From Symbiodinium natans (Eukaryota; Sar; Dinophyceae; Suessiales; Symbiodiniaceae), in contig CAJNDS010002392.1 of NCBI GenBank assembly GCA_905221605.1, forward strand, positions 147,501 through 211,500: 64,000 bases of DNA, given 5' to 3'. Shown here piece by piece: positions 1 through 12,500 of this stretch. The number at the start of each line of letters is the position of its first letter. Position 1 is the stretch's first letter. The notes beneath the pieces were generated by a model. That model was not told the origin of the DNA, made no database searches, and saw nothing but the letters and a program-made list of their open reading frames with translations. The position numbers and the translations under genes were made by a program.

Positions 1-180
1 TATAAGTAAGGTAACCTATACTGCAACCTCATTTACGGTACTTACAACCCTACTTCTAACTACTTCATCCAGACGAAGCAAAGACGTGCTGGGTGGCATG
101 AGGGTCGCGACCAAGTGCTGCTGCAACAAGGCCTTTCGCGTGAAATGGAGCATCCGATCGGCGTTCGTTGACGCTGCTGA

Positions 181-519
181 GTGGCTGTCGTCCGACCGGA
201 TGCTCAGTTCGGCGCAATGCTGAAGATCTCGCGGCGACGAACGCAGCTGCAGAATGCCCTTTGCAACGAATGCGAAGAAAGACAACCAGATACATGCCTC
301 ATCGCAAACACCCTTGATGCTTGGCTGCTGCAAGAGAGGAGGCTGGCTGAAGGAGCCCTAGACGATGTCCGACGAACCACAAGTCGTCGTCAGTTGTATC
401 GAAACTTCCTCGCGCCTGTGACCATGGAAGAGCTGCGGTTTGGCATAGCCCCGAAGTGCGTGCAATTTCCTCAACCCCAGACACCCCACATCTTCCGGAT
501 CCCTTTTTGGAGTCCTTGA
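181..519 (+). other. Unexplained 112-codon open frame
   Basis: A non-repetitive stretch stays open on + from 181 (GTG, no ATG at the start) to 519 with moderate GC at third positions; pieces read LQNALCNECEERQPDTCL and LLQERRLAEGALDDVRR. The opposite strand is also open over part of it. No family is recognised and no AG|G or donor pattern decides its limits. It could be an exon, a decayed mobile element or chance. Confidence 0.2.
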
Positions 520-925
520 AAGGTCATGATTTCTCATAAATATCACTTCCCTTAATGATGTTCAGATGGCGCCAAATGGCTTTTTGGCTGATTGCAGATT
601 TCGAAACGTCTCATTTTTTGGCAATTTTCTTTTTTCTGTTTCAACCCATATAGAATATACTTTGTTCTGAGATAGTACTTACATTTTTGTTTTGAAATTC
701 TGCTAGTATGTGAGACCCCCTTTCAGATTGGATTGGAACGAATAGGGATCCTATAACCAACAATGAACACTGAGCCCTAAACCCGAAGCCCTAGAAACCT
801 TAAACCCCAAACCCGAAACCTTCAAACCCTAAACCCTAGTCCCTGAACTTGAATCCTAAATCCTGAACCTTGAACCCTAAACCTTGAACCCTGAACCCTA
901 AACCCTAAACCCCTAAACGCTTGAG
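520..925. other. Non-coding stretch with degenerate telomere-type repeat
   Basis: AT-rich sequence to about 760, then degenerate CCCTAAA-type units up to the acceptor of the first gene A exon at 925. No gene is seen. Confidence 0.6.
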
Positions 926-3900
926 GTGACAGCCAGGAAGCCGAGCTATTCTTGCGGCGTCATTGCGCCGACCTCCTGCAAGTGGCGCGCGAGGCTGTGC
1001 TTGGGGTTTAGGTTTAGGGTTTAGGTTTAGGGTAGTTTAGGGTTTAGGGTTTAGGGTTCAGGGTTTTCAATTCTTTCAGGGTTTCTAGGGTTCAGTGAAC
1101 CCTCAAGATGCAGTCTTACATTCCATCACAAGTTTTGTTGTCGAGTTTTAGGGTTTAGGGTTTAGGGTTTAGGGTTTAGGGTTCAGGGTTCAGGGTTTAG
1201 GGTTTAGGGTTAGGGTTTAAATGCAGCTACCTCGCTTGTCTCTTTACTCAGCTCCACACCCTTCAAGAATGTAAGTCGTCCCCAAACCTTGAACCCTAAA
1301 ATCCCTACTACAGGGATCTGAATAGTGACTAATAGTATTCCCTTATGGTCCCTTTTGTAACTGTAATTAGAGTAGAATAACCATATTAAGGCCCCTATAC
1401 TACGCCTCAGCCCTAAGCCCTAAGCCCTAAACCCTAAACCCTAAACCCTAAACCCTAAGCCCTAAACCCTAAACCCTAAACCCTAAACCCTACGCCCTAA
1501 ACCCTAAACCCTAAATCCTAAGCCCTAAAACAAGCTTACGCGCGCGCGAAAGGCAGAAGGCCTCGGGGACACGGACGCGTCGAGGTACCGCCAAGACTCC
1601 TCCTGGTGCCTTGGACTTCGAGACGGTTTAGGGTTTAGGGTTTAGGGTTTAGGGTTTAGGGTTTAGGGTTTAGGGTTAGGGTTTAGGGTTAGGGTTCAGG
1701 GTTTAGGGTTTAGGGTTTAGGGTTCAGCAGTTCTGAGCTTGAAGAGTCTAGTCCGGCCATGCTCTCGACCAACACCCACCCGCCCAAAGAATCCCGCCAC
1801 ATCCGAACATATAAATATAAACAAAGCGTCACTTTGTCACGGAGCGTTTCCCCTTCAAAAAATAAGCGCCACTTTGTCACGGAGCGTTTCCCCAGAAAAC
1901 AAAAAAAACAAAACACGCCACTTTGCTACGGAGCGTTTCCCCCAGCAATGACCCCACCCCACCCTCGGACCCAGTGCGCGTGACCATTTCAAGGGGAGGG
2001 GGGGTTGACCATTTCCCGTGACCATTTCGGGGGAGGGGGGTTTGACCATTTCCCGTGACCATTTGCCGCGGTGGGGGGTGACCATTTCCCGGTGACCATT
2101 GCCCACGAGTTTTGACCATTGCCCATGAGTTTTGACCATTGCCCACGAGTTTTGACCATTGCCCACGAGTTTTCACCATTCCCCGCGAGTTTTGACCATT
2201 GCCCACGAGTTGTGACCATTGCCCGCGAGTTTTGACCATTGCCCACGAAGAAATGACCATGGCGAGTTTTGACCATTGCCCACGAATAATGACCATTGCC
2301 CACGAAAAATGACCATTGCCCACGAATACTGTAAGGTTTAAATACTATCTGAAAAGAAGGTTTAGGGTTTAGGGTTTGGGTTTCGGGTTTATGGTTTATT
2401 AACCCTTCCGCTGTTCTAAGGGTAGTTACATGGTTCCTTGATATGGTCACTTGACTTCTTGAAAGGGCCCTAAAGCATGGGCCATTGGCTTTAGAGGGTA
2501 TATAAGTACAAGGGATGACTTCTTGAAAGGGCCCTAAAGCATGGGCCATTGGCTTTAGAGGGTATATAAGTATAAGGGATACAAAAGGGTTCCCCAAGTA
2601 AGGGCCCACACTAAGGCCCATGTAGCTATCCTAAGACCCCAGCAGTATAAACATCCCGCCCACCAAGAATGATACTGGCATTATAGCAACGGTGTGTAAA
2701 CCCTAAACCCTAAACTCTGAACATTCGGGGTCGGAATATGAGGGCCAGGGTCTCAATTAGATTGGGAAACATTCTTGGATCGAGCGTGCTCTTTGAGATT
2801 GGGGGGCGGGGCTGTTGTGGACGAGACATGGCCACTTCAGTTTATGCCGCCCCTTTGGTCTGTCTTGAAGGCTTGTAGGGCTTAGGGTTCAGGGGTTGAG
2901 GGTTCAGGGGTTTAGGGTTCAGGGGTTTGGGGTTTAGGGTTTAGGGTTTAGGGTTTAGGGTTTAGGGTTGTAGCTTATGATAAAGCCCCAAACGCTGAAA
3001 CCCAAGACCAAACAGATGAACCTCTACCCCCCTCAAGCTCCAACCCCCAAGCCTTAAACCCTGACCCGTAGACCCCCTAAACCCTACATCGAGGCTCGTG
3101 GTTAGTGAGTTTCGGGGCCTGGCGTCTTTAAGTTTGTGCCCTGGTTTGCTGGCATGTTGTCGGGGCCCCCAGAAACCTCAAACCCTAAACCCTGGAACTC
3201 CCAAACTCTAGCACCCCTAATCACCAACCCCCCCCCCCCCCCGCCAAGTACCCTCAGCCCTAAACCCGAACCCTAAACCCTAAACCCAAAACCCAAAATC
3301 CGAAACCCGAAACCCGAAACCCGAGGCTCCGCCTTTCAGCGCTCCGGTCGCTGGCGGCGCTGGTAAGGTGCGCAGCAACCGCAACCGCCCCCTGAACCCC
3401 ACCAGAGTTTGGGGGATAGGGTTTAGGGGGTTTGGGGTTTGGGGTTTAGGGTTTAGGGTTTTAGGGTTGGGCTTTCACGGCGAGGTTGTAGGTTTTAGGG
3501 TTTGGGGTATAAGGGGGTGTATAGGAGGTTTTGGGGTGTGGGGTTACACGGTACAGCACTGCAGGGTTTATTTTCTTGGGATGACGGGCATAGGGTTTCG
3601 GATGCAGGGTGGGGTCATAGGGTTCCATCATTATCTTTTATTGGCCTGCCTCCGCCCTTTCGGGGCTTTAGGGTTGTAGGGTTTCCTGTGGGTTTGCAGG
3701 GTTGCGGTGTCATGGGCTTCTCCGCCTAAACCCTAAACCCTAAACCCTAATCCCTAAACCCTAAACCCTAGACCCTAAGCCCTAAGCCCCAAACCCCAAA
3801 CCCTAAACTAAAGGGCTTGAGGGTGGCGGGGTTTGGGGCGTCGGAGTTGCAAGGTTTATGGTCACCAAACCCTAAACTTTTAAACCCTAAATCCTAAAAC

Positions 3901-6166
3901 CTACACCTTCAACCCCCAAACCTCAGACCCTAAACCCTAAACCCTAAACCCTAAACCCTAAACCCTAAACCCTAAACCCTAAACCCTAAACCCTAAACCC
4001 TAAACCCTAAACCCTAAACCCTAAACCCTAAACCCTAACCCTAAACCCTAAACCCCCAAACACTTGGCAGGCATCGCGGCCCCGAAGTCTGCGGCGCCCT
4101 GGAAGCAAAGCGATTGTGGGGGTTTAGGGTTTTTTAGGGTTTAGGGCTTAGGGTTTAGGGTTTAGGGGATGTTCCCCCTTATATTAGCAGTCCGTAAAAG
4201 GGGTTCTAATAGGGGGTGCTAGAATCTCTAGGCTTTAGGGTTTAGGGCATCGGGTTTAGGGTTTAAGGTTTAGGGTTTAAGGTTTAGGGGTTGGGATGTT
4301 TCCCCTTATTCTAACAGTCCTTAATAGGGGTTCTAGTAACCCCCCCACTAGAATCCCTATCAAGGACTTTTAGTATAAGGGGGAACGAATGCGAGTTGCC
4401 CATATGAAACGCCCCCCCCTCCCCCCTTTGCCCCGAAGCCCTAAGCCTTAAACCCTAAATCCCAAACCCTAAACCCTAAATCCCGGTAAACCCCAAACGA
4501 CCCAAAAAACAACCTAAACCCCAAGCCCTAACTCCCAATGCTGCAGGATGGCTGGCCGATTGCTGCCGCTCAGGCCTGCCAGGGCCAGGTCTGAGGGAAT
4601 TGGCCTGAAAGCGGCCCATATACCCTCTAAGGGAAACCCTAAACCCTAAACCCTAAACCCTAAACCCTAAACCCTAAACCCTAAACCCTAAACCCTAAAC
4701 CCTAAACCCTAAACCCTAAACCCTAAACAAGGCACCTCATTCCCTCATTCCCTGCTAAGAGCCAGCCAGTTCTGTTGCTGGGTGGCGTTTCAGGGTCTGG
4801 GGCTTCGGGCTCATGCCGTATACTTAACGGTCCTTAGGGTTTAGGGTTTAGGGTTTAGGGTTGAGGGTTTAGGGTTTAGGGTTTAGGGTAGTAGGGTAGT
4901 AGGGTAGTAGGGATTGCAATAGTGGGTACGAAAATCCCTGTTAAGGACTGTTAGTAAAAGCGACATGCCAATTCATGCGTCTTGCCGAGGTTGCTGATGA
5001 GGTCGTGGTTTGTTTTTTCAAGTTTCGCAGTTCGGGCTACTGGCATCATTGGGTTTAGGGTTCGGGGTTAGGTTTTAGGTTTTAGGGTTTAGGGTTTAGG
5101 TTTAGGGTTTAGGGTTTAGGGTTTAGGGTTTAGGGTTTAGGGTTTAGGGTTTAGGGTTTAGGGTTTAGGGTTTAGGGTTTAGGGTTTAGGGTTTAGGGTT
5201 TAGGGTTTAGGGTTTAGGGTTTAGGGTTTAGGGTTTAGGGTTTAGGGTTTAGGGTTTAGGGTTTAGGGTTTAGGGTTTAGGGTTTAGGGTTTAGGCATCA
5301 TCGTAAGGGAGTTGATATCCAGAGTACGAGAGGCTCGGAGTGCAAAACCGAAGGCCAAACCACAAACCCTAAGCCCATTTTTCTGCTTTGGGTTGGACTC
5401 CTACTAGTACCTGGAGCTCCCATGCAACAGGTAATGAGCACTAAGCTGTAATACAGGAGCCTCAAGCACTTACCAATATCATCCCCGTACAGCTTCTTCA
5501 TGCTAGTGTCAACTACTCCCCAAAAATCCGCCACGGCATACTGTAGTAGGGAAAGAGAGTTGCAGGTAGAGCCCTAAACCCAGGTGGCGTCATGACGCCC
5601 GCCGCCGTCATCGAGCTTGCGAGGACCACTGGCATCCCCCTAAAGTGCACATAAGCACAAAGCCCTAAACCCGAAACCCCCGCAACCCTAAACCCTAAAC
5701 CCTACAACCTACACCCTACAAACCCTAAACCCTAAGGGTGCGTCGGTGGTCCGTTTAGGGTGGTAATTAGGGCTGAATGACTTCAGGGTTTCGGATGGAT
5801 GTTTTGTTTTTTTTGTTTTCTCTAGGGCTTAGGGGTGATTTATCATTTAAGGTTTAGGGCCCAGGGGCTATTATGTTTAGGGACGAGTTTAGGGTTGGGG
5901 TTTAGGGTTGGTTTAGGGTTGAGCATGTTACCTGAAAACTTGAGTGCAAGATTCCGTTCGCACGGCCGAGCGCGCGGCCTTGCGCGGAAGGCGCTTTTGG
6001 GCAGAAGGTGTTATTTTGCAGGAGGTGCCGGGCAGTATATATCTGTTTGCGTCCAGTCCCCGAACCCTAAACCCTAAACCCTGAACTCTTAGCCCTGAAC
6101 CCGAATCCCCCATTCCTTACCAAGTCTTCCGCGCAAAGGGCTTTCACCAGTTGTCCCATGGTTTAA
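926..6166 (+). CDS. Gene A, last seven exons of an unrecognised protein
   Basis: Exons proposed at 926-993, 1553-1584, 3326-3367, 4071-4104, 4547-4583, 5584-5623 and 6139-6166. All have AG|G acceptors; donors are GC, GT, GT, GC, GC and GA. Phases join without a stop, giving 93 residues after a split first codon and ending in TAA at 6164-6166. Pieces read DSQEAELFLRRHCADLLQVA, LRLSALRSLAALVRHRGPEV, DGWPIAAAQACQGGVMTPAA and VIELARAFTSCPMV. The peptide is rich in Leu and Ala and looks like a helical-repeat (armadillo/HEAT-like) tail, but no family is recognised. Third codon positions are GC-rich, as in the HSP70 exons. The GA donor at 5624 precedes an exon starting GG, unlike the HSP70 rule, so that last junction is weaker. 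The beginning of the gene is not found in the window. Confidence 0.6.
1982..2329. repeat. 20-bp minisatellite, unit GACCATTGCCCACGAGTTTT
   Basis: About a dozen units from 2093, preceded by looser GACCATTTCCC units from 1982. Lies in an intron of gene A. Three copies of CACTTTGTCACGGAGCGTTT precede it at 1828-1940. Confidence 0.95.
2416..2635. mobile_element. 220-bp inverted-repeat element, family 2
   Basis: Ends CTAAGGGTAGTTACATGG and CCATGTAGCTATCCTAAG. Contains a 64-bp direct duplication (2453-2516 and 2517-2580). Relatives: 16906-17034, 33232-33379, and partial at 11778-11830 and 27850-27960. Confidence 0.8.
3922..4052 (-). repeat. (CCCTAAA)n array before a gene A exon
   Basis: About 17 heptamers of TTTAGGG on the - strand with one shortened unit, ending shortly before the acceptor at 4070. 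Confidence 0.97.
4291..4388. mobile_element. Inverted-repeat element, family 1 copy
   Basis: Starts TTGGGATGTTTCCCCTTATT and ends TTTTAGTATAAGGGGGAACG; the inner part is also self-complementary (TTCTAGT against ACTAGAA). Confidence 0.72.
5081..5295 (+). repeat. Perfect (TTTAGGG)n array, about 28 units
   Basis: Nearly uninterrupted TTTAGGG heptamers in an intron of gene A. This is the plant/alveolate telomere repeat in an internal position, with gene A exons on both sides. Confidence 0.98.
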
Positions 6167-6416
6167 GGTCTCGGGATGGGGTTGCTTGGACTGGAGCACC
6201 TTTGGGATGTCCCCCCCCCTTGCAACCTTACAAACACATAGAACCCTGAATCGATTTCAAACCCTTAAGCCCATTGACCCCGCCTTCATTCCATGTATAT
6301 AATATATATATATATATATGTATGGATAAGCCCTAGAAACTCTAGGTAACCCCTATAAGCCCTAGGCCTTAAGCAGAAGTCCTCAACCCTAAACCCTGAT
6401 TCCTAAAGCCTAAACT

Positions 6417-6491
6417 GTGCTGCCTGCCTTTCGGCTCCCCTGGCGCAGACCTAGTTTTGATTCCGCCGTCCCTCTGCCCTGTTTCGGACCC
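6417..6491 (+). promoter_or_regulatory. Leader region of mtHSP70 with likely spliced-leader acceptor
   Basis: A pyrimidine-rich stretch (6417-6441) leads to a CAG ending at 6448 and a TAG ending at 6454, 37-43 nt before the ATG. Dinoflagellate mRNAs are known to receive a trans-spliced leader at such sites. No TATA box or other promoter element is recognised. The role is inferred. Confidence 0.45.
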
Positions 6492-6515
6492 ATGAGCCTG
6501 TCGCGGATGATGCGG
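6492..6515 (+). CDS. HSPA9: mtHSP70 exon 1 (start codon, presequence)
   Basis: Reads [11 protein letters not shown] 6492 is chosen because it opens a basic presequence that continues in phase into exon 2, and a likely leader acceptor lies about 40 nt upstream. Phase 0 exit, donor GCGCCG. Confidence 0.82.
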
Positions 6516-9500
6516 GCGCCGGGCTCTGGGATTTCTGGGCTTAGGGGCTTATAGGGTTCAGGGTTCAGGGTTTAGGGAGTTTAGGGTTTAGAGGGATGAG
6601 AGGGATGAGAGGGATGACAGGGTTTACAGGGTTTACAGGGTTTACAGGGTTTACAGGGTTTTTCAGGGTTTTCAGGGTTTACAGGGTTTACAGGGTTTAC
6701 AGGGTTTACAGGGTTTAGGGGAATGGGTCCATATATGATTCCTAGCCTTTTCCGCAGGATTGGTTTGGGGACTGTCGTGTCGTGTTTAAAGGATTAGCTT
6801 CTGTTGGATTTATAGGCATTATGGGGTTTATCAGGGTTTGCCTTTTTGAGGATGAGGCTTCTAGGTGCGTTGTGCATTTCGGTCGTTAGGGTGCTGTCAC
6901 ACCTGCGGGTCAGACTGCCTAGAATCCCTTGGGAAACTGGACTAGCATGGAGCCCCAACAGCCGAAACTTCAAACCTTCTTACACCCCAAGTCCTAATCC
7001 TAAACCCCAATCCTTAAACCCTAAACCCTAAACCCCAATCCTTAAACCCTAAACCCCAAACCCTAAACCCTAAACCCCAAGCCCCAAACCCTAAACCCTA
7101 AACCCAAAAACCCAACTCCAAAAGGCGCCCCTGGCGGCGGCGCGCGTGGCGCGCACGGCCACGCGGCCCTCGCTGCGCGAGGCCCGGCGCAGCTTCCTGA
7201 GCGCGCCGCTTCGCTGCAGCTGAGGGTTTAGGGTTTAGGGTTTAGGGTTGTGGGTTGTGGGTTGTGGGTTGTGGGTTGTGGGTTGTGGGTTGTGGGTTGT
7301 TTAGGGTTTGGGGTTTAGGGTTTAGGGTTTCAGGGATCGACACATACAGATTCCAAAGATGGGGGGGCTCGTGGGGTGCCGGGGTCGGGGTTTAGGGTGT
7401 AGGGTTTAGGGTGGTAGGGGTTAGGGTTGAGGGTTCTGAGGGTTTAGTTTTTGCTTTGTATTGCGCCGGCACTAGGTTTCAGGGCTTTTTGATGGCTGAT
7501 AGGGTTGAGGCTTGGGTTTTAAAGTTGAGAACAGGGAACTCATATCGGGCATATGAGTTTAGTAGTCTCAACATAATGAGCGAGCCAAAAATGGGAAACC
7601 ACTTGACAAATCCTGATAGAAAGGCCCTACCCTAAGCCTTGAACCCTGAACCCCCTAACTCTCTAAAGGGACCTCCTAAGCCTCCGGAACCCTCAGGTCT
7701 ACATCCCCCTAAGCCCTAAGCCCTAAACCCTAAACCCTAAACCCTAAACCCTAAAGCCTAAACCCTAAACCCTAGACCCTAAACCCTAAACCCTAAACCG
7801 CCCCACCCAACGTCTCCAAGGGCCTCCGTGCGTCTGGCCGTCCAGGGCGATGTGATCGGCATTGACCTGGGCACCTTCGGCGGACTTCCTCTAAGGGTTT
7901 AGGGTTTTGGGTTTTGGGTTTAGGGTTCAGGGTTTGGGGTTTAGGGTTTGGGCTTTGGGGTGTGGGGTTTGGGGTTTAGGGTTTAGGGTTTGGGGTTTAG
8001 GGTTCTGGGCTTTGGGGTCTGGGGTTGAGGGTTTGGGGTTTTGGGTTTAGGGCCCTTGGTAGGGTGCCAACGCTCATGGATTACCCCTTTAAGGCCTTTG
8101 GCCCGAATAAACTGGGCCCCAGCATTTTGTTTAAATTAGGGGTCGTCTGGGGCTTGGGGGGGGGAGCGGGGGGGAGGATCCCCCTCCACAATAAGAAACC
8201 CCCAGACCTGCGCAACTGAGCTGCTTCAGGGTTTAGGGCTTGGGTTAAATTGTGTTCAAGGTTTTAGGTTTTCCGGGTTTTCAGGGTTCAGGGTCGGTGT
8301 CTTTGCTGCGAGCGCTACGTTTAGGGTGGGTATCATGGGATTCAAGCCTAAACCCTCAACCCTGCACCCTGCACCCTAAACCCTAAACCCTCAACCCTCA
8401 ACCCTAAACCCTGAACCCTGAACCCTAAACCCTAAACCCTAACCCCCCCCCCCCTCGACCCTAAACCCTAAACCCGTTATCGCTTACGCCGGATGGTGGG
8501 TGATAAGTGAGTCTTTGATGGTTTCCCTTGAAGTATGGGTTTCTAACACAGGACAAATCCTCTTGGATTGCTGTCACGATTATTCATGTTAGAGTTGTGT
8601 TATCCCAACTGACATCGCCTCGTGCCACCATTCTCATTGGTTGAATCAAACTCATCTTTGAGAGTTTGTTTTTTTCTGTACTTCGCAGTCTAGGAAAGAT
8701 GCTTGTTCGTTTGTTCAACCAAATATATTGTGAATGCAACACATGAAAGCTGGACGATACCAGCCGCATTTGAGGGGAACCTCGGGACTGAACCCTAAAC
8801 CCGAAACCCGAATCCCCAAACCCTGAAACCCCAAGCCCGTAACCCTAAATCCTAAACCCTAAACCCTAAACCCTAAACCCTAAACCCTAAACCCGAAGCC
8901 TTTCGTGAGGCACGACCAACTCCTGCGTGGCGGTGATGGAAGGCTCAACGCCGAAGGCTCCGTGGTCTAGCCGTCCATGGGTCGCAGGGTCCCTAAACCC
9001 TAAACCCTAAACCCTAAACCCTAAACTCTAGATGGTTATCTTCCCCGCATTTTGAAATTTCCGATCGGCTTGCATGGCACGATGAGGACACTGGTCGACA
9101 GGTTGCTACTTGATCCCGAGGGGGTGCGAAATGCAGCCAGGGTTGAAGGTTTAGGGTGTAGGGTTTAGGGTTTAGGGTTCAGGGTTCACGGTTTAGGGTT
9201 CAGGGTTTAGGGTTTAAGATGCTACGCTAAAGCCCGACACGAAGGTCGAATGCGCCACAGATTCGAGAGCTGAAGCAGTCCGAAACTCTATAAACACTCT
9301 GAACATGAACCCTGAACCTTTAACCCTAAACCCCTAAACCCTAAACCACTGAACTCTAAACTTGAAAGGGTAGCGTCACTGGTCTTGCGCTGCTTCTGCG
9401 GCTTAGGTTTAGGGTTTAGGGCTTGCCTGGTCTTGTGCCGCTTCGTTCCCTTGCCTGTCGAGATTCAAGGCAAGCCTTGTAGAAGGAACGGCAGCGCACG

Positions 9501-12500
9501 AAACCCTCAACCCGAAAACCTAAACCCTCAACGTTTTGCCCTAAACCCTAAACCCTAAACCCTAAACCCTAAACCCTAAACCCTGAAACCCACGCCCCAC
9601 AGGGGTGTAGGGACCGCATGTTCAGCCCCAGCAGGTGATCGAGAATGCGGAGGGCATGAGAACAACGCCATCGTTCGTAGGCGGGAAGCATTGCAAAGCC
9701 CGAACATCCCTTAAGGTGGTGTTGGGTTTAGGGTTTAGGGTTTAGGGTTTAGGGTTTAGGGTTTAGGGTTTAGGGTTTAGGGTTTTAGGGTTTTAGGGTT
9801 TTAGGGTTTAGGGTTTAGGGTTTAGGGTTTAGGGTTTTGGGTTTTGGGTTTTGGGTTTAGGGTTTAGGGTTTAGGGTTTAGGGTTTTAGGTTTTAGGTTT
9901 AGGGTTTAGGGTTTAGAGGTACTAGGACCCGGAGTAGGCCCTTGAACCCTTTTCTCGGGGGGTTTTTAGGTTCCCTTACAAGGCCCCCGTGAACCAAAGA
10001 AGGGCGCCCTCTTGATTCCTAGGTTCCTCTTGGGTCGAGGATAGGGTACTGTACTTTATCTTGCTAGTTCAGTGGTACCCTTTTCCCTTCTTTGGTTCCA
10101 GGTTCTTCATAAAGTACCCTAAACCCTAAACCCTAAACCCTAAACGCTAAACCCTAAACCCTAAACCCTAAACCCTAAACCCTAAACCCTGTTTTAAACA
10201 GGGTTTAGGGTTTCCGGGTACTGGGCTATCAAGTTCTGGATCTCCTAGGATAGCTAGGGCTTGCGATCGGCAACGCAATCAGATTGGAGCCCACTCTGAG
10301 GCCACGCTTTCTTTTGTTTAAGGTGTAAGGTTGAAGGTTTAGAGAGAGCTTTCAAGAGCCTCACCTGGACAAACCCTCACACAGCGCAGCTGCCCAAACG
10401 CAGCACACGCTTAAGAGAGCCCCCCCCGCCCCCAGAAAGTACGTGCAAGCCCCCTGAACCCTAACACCCCAAACCCTAAACCCTGAACCCGAAGCCTCCA
10501 GGCACCCCTTTACCTGCTAAACCCTGAATCCTTGAACCTTCAGTCTGACGCCCCTCAATGAAGGACATTTTCAGACCCGCAGCTGCTGTTGCATTTTGCG
10601 TTCTATAAGCTCTACACTACACCCCACTTAAGGATCCACTGCTGTTTCAACCTTGCGTAAGCCTCGTTTAGGGAAGCCATCTGCCCCTTCACCTGGTAAC
10701 TAAACCCTAAGCCCTAAAGCCTAAACCCTAAACCCTAAACCCCAAACCCTAAACCCTAAACCCTAATGCCATCTGCATCTTGCACAAGGCTCTTTTCGGG
10801 AAGCTTTGCATCCTGCGGGCCCATCCACACCCCACACAAGCTCCTAAACCCTAAGGCCTAAGACCCTGAAACCTAAGACCCTAAAACCCTACAAACCCTA
10901 AGACCCTAAAACCCTACAAACCCTGAGACCTTAAAACCCTAAAACCCTAAACCGCCTAAGCCCTCAAAGCCCTAAACCCTAAAACCTTAACACCTTAAAC
11001 CCTAAACCCCTAAACCCCTAAACCCTGAGCCCTCAAAGCCCTGCGCGGTCCCTGGCAACAGGCTTCACCACCGACGGCCAGCGCTTGGTCGGTATTCCGG
11101 CGAAGCGCCAGGCAAGGGTTTAGGGTTTAGGGTTTAGGGTTTAGGGTCTAGGGTCTAGGGTCTAGGGTCCAGGGCCTAATATAGGTGTCGGAATAATTAC
11201 TACTATAGGGTCCCGGGTCCCGAAACACATCCGAAAGGCTGACCTGAATTGCTCGCAACCCCTCATGAACGCCTAGGCCCCGAAAACCCCCTACAAGCTA
11301 CCACCCTAAGCTCCCTAACGCCCACTGGCCACAAACATCCCAAATCCTGATCCCCAAGCACTGAACCCCATAATAGAGGGGTCTGAATAATTAGAATAGG
11401 GTTTTGGGGGTTAACATATGTATATATATATATATACCTAGACCCTACAACAACCCTGAACAACCCTGTAAACCCTAGTCCTTGGTAGCCCAGTGGTGCC
11501 CTTTACCCTTTTTTTTGGTTATGGGTTCCCTTATAAAGTAAACAACCCAAAAAACGGTGCCCGTATTATAATCTGGTTACTGGGCTACTAAGAAACTGCG
11601 ACAATCAGGCCTCAATCCCAAAGCCCTAAACGAACTCTAAATCCTAAACCCTAAACCCAATTCTGCTTGGAGATCTCTGCATCCGCATAGCGGCGCGGAT
11701 GTGTTCGGTTCTTTCCTTTTGGGGGGCTATAGGGAGGGTTTAGGGTTTACGGTGGGGGGCCCTTTTCTCAGGGTAGTTACATGGTGCCACAATATGGGCC
11801 GTTAAAGAGGGACCTCACTTCGTTTTTGGATGAGTTGCTGCGCGCTTTGGCGCGTTCATATCTAGCCCCAACCAGACTAAATCCCGAACTCTAAGCCCCT
11901 GGACATTTAGGCACAAGCCCCAAACCCCAAACCCAAAACCCAAAACCCAAAACCCAAAACCCTAAACCCTAAACCCTAAACCCTAAACCCATACAGGAAC
12001 CTAAGAGACTAGGACCCGGAGTCGGCGCCCAGATTCCCTCGCTTTAGGGTTCAAGGCAAGCCCCTGTTTATTCCCAGGTCATTCTTGGGTCCAGGAGAAG
12101 AAGAAACATAAACCCTAAGCCCTAAACCCTAAACCCTAAACCCCAAACCCTAAACCCTAAACCCTAAACCCTAAACGGAAGCATCCCTGAGTCCCCAACA
12201 TCGAAAGTCAGGCCGTCACGAACGCAGAGAACACCGTTTTTGCGGCGAAGCGTTGCTGAGTCGGCAAGTGGGGTTGCGGGAGGCGTTCGGGTTTAGGGTT
12301 TCCAAGTATTTCCAGTTTGGGTACTTGGACCCTTTGGGAGGCTTTCAGGGTTGAGGGTTGCGGAAGCACCGCAAGCTTAAAGTTTGTGTTTTCTCCTTGG
12401 TTCTGTACTGTAACTTTAGACCTTGGCATTTTTTGTTCGGGTTCAATTCTCTGTCTTGAGGGATGCGGACGGTGAGGGTTTAGGGTTAAGACCTTGAAGG

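Noticed and set aside
1855-2621. Minus-strand frames with repeated GNGQNSWAMVKT units.
   Set aside because: Produced by the 20-bp minisatellite and its flank; no start context or splice pattern, and a gene A intron covers it.
3922-5295. A chromosome end (telomere).
   Set aside because: TTTAGGG arrays occur in both orientations over the whole window and lie inside introns of genes with exons on both sides, so they are internal repeats.
6139-6302. Longer gene A ending read through 6167 to about 6302.
   Set aside because: Two other phases of the 6139 exon stay open further, but only the phase set by the exon at 5584-5623 continues the chain, and it stops at 6166.
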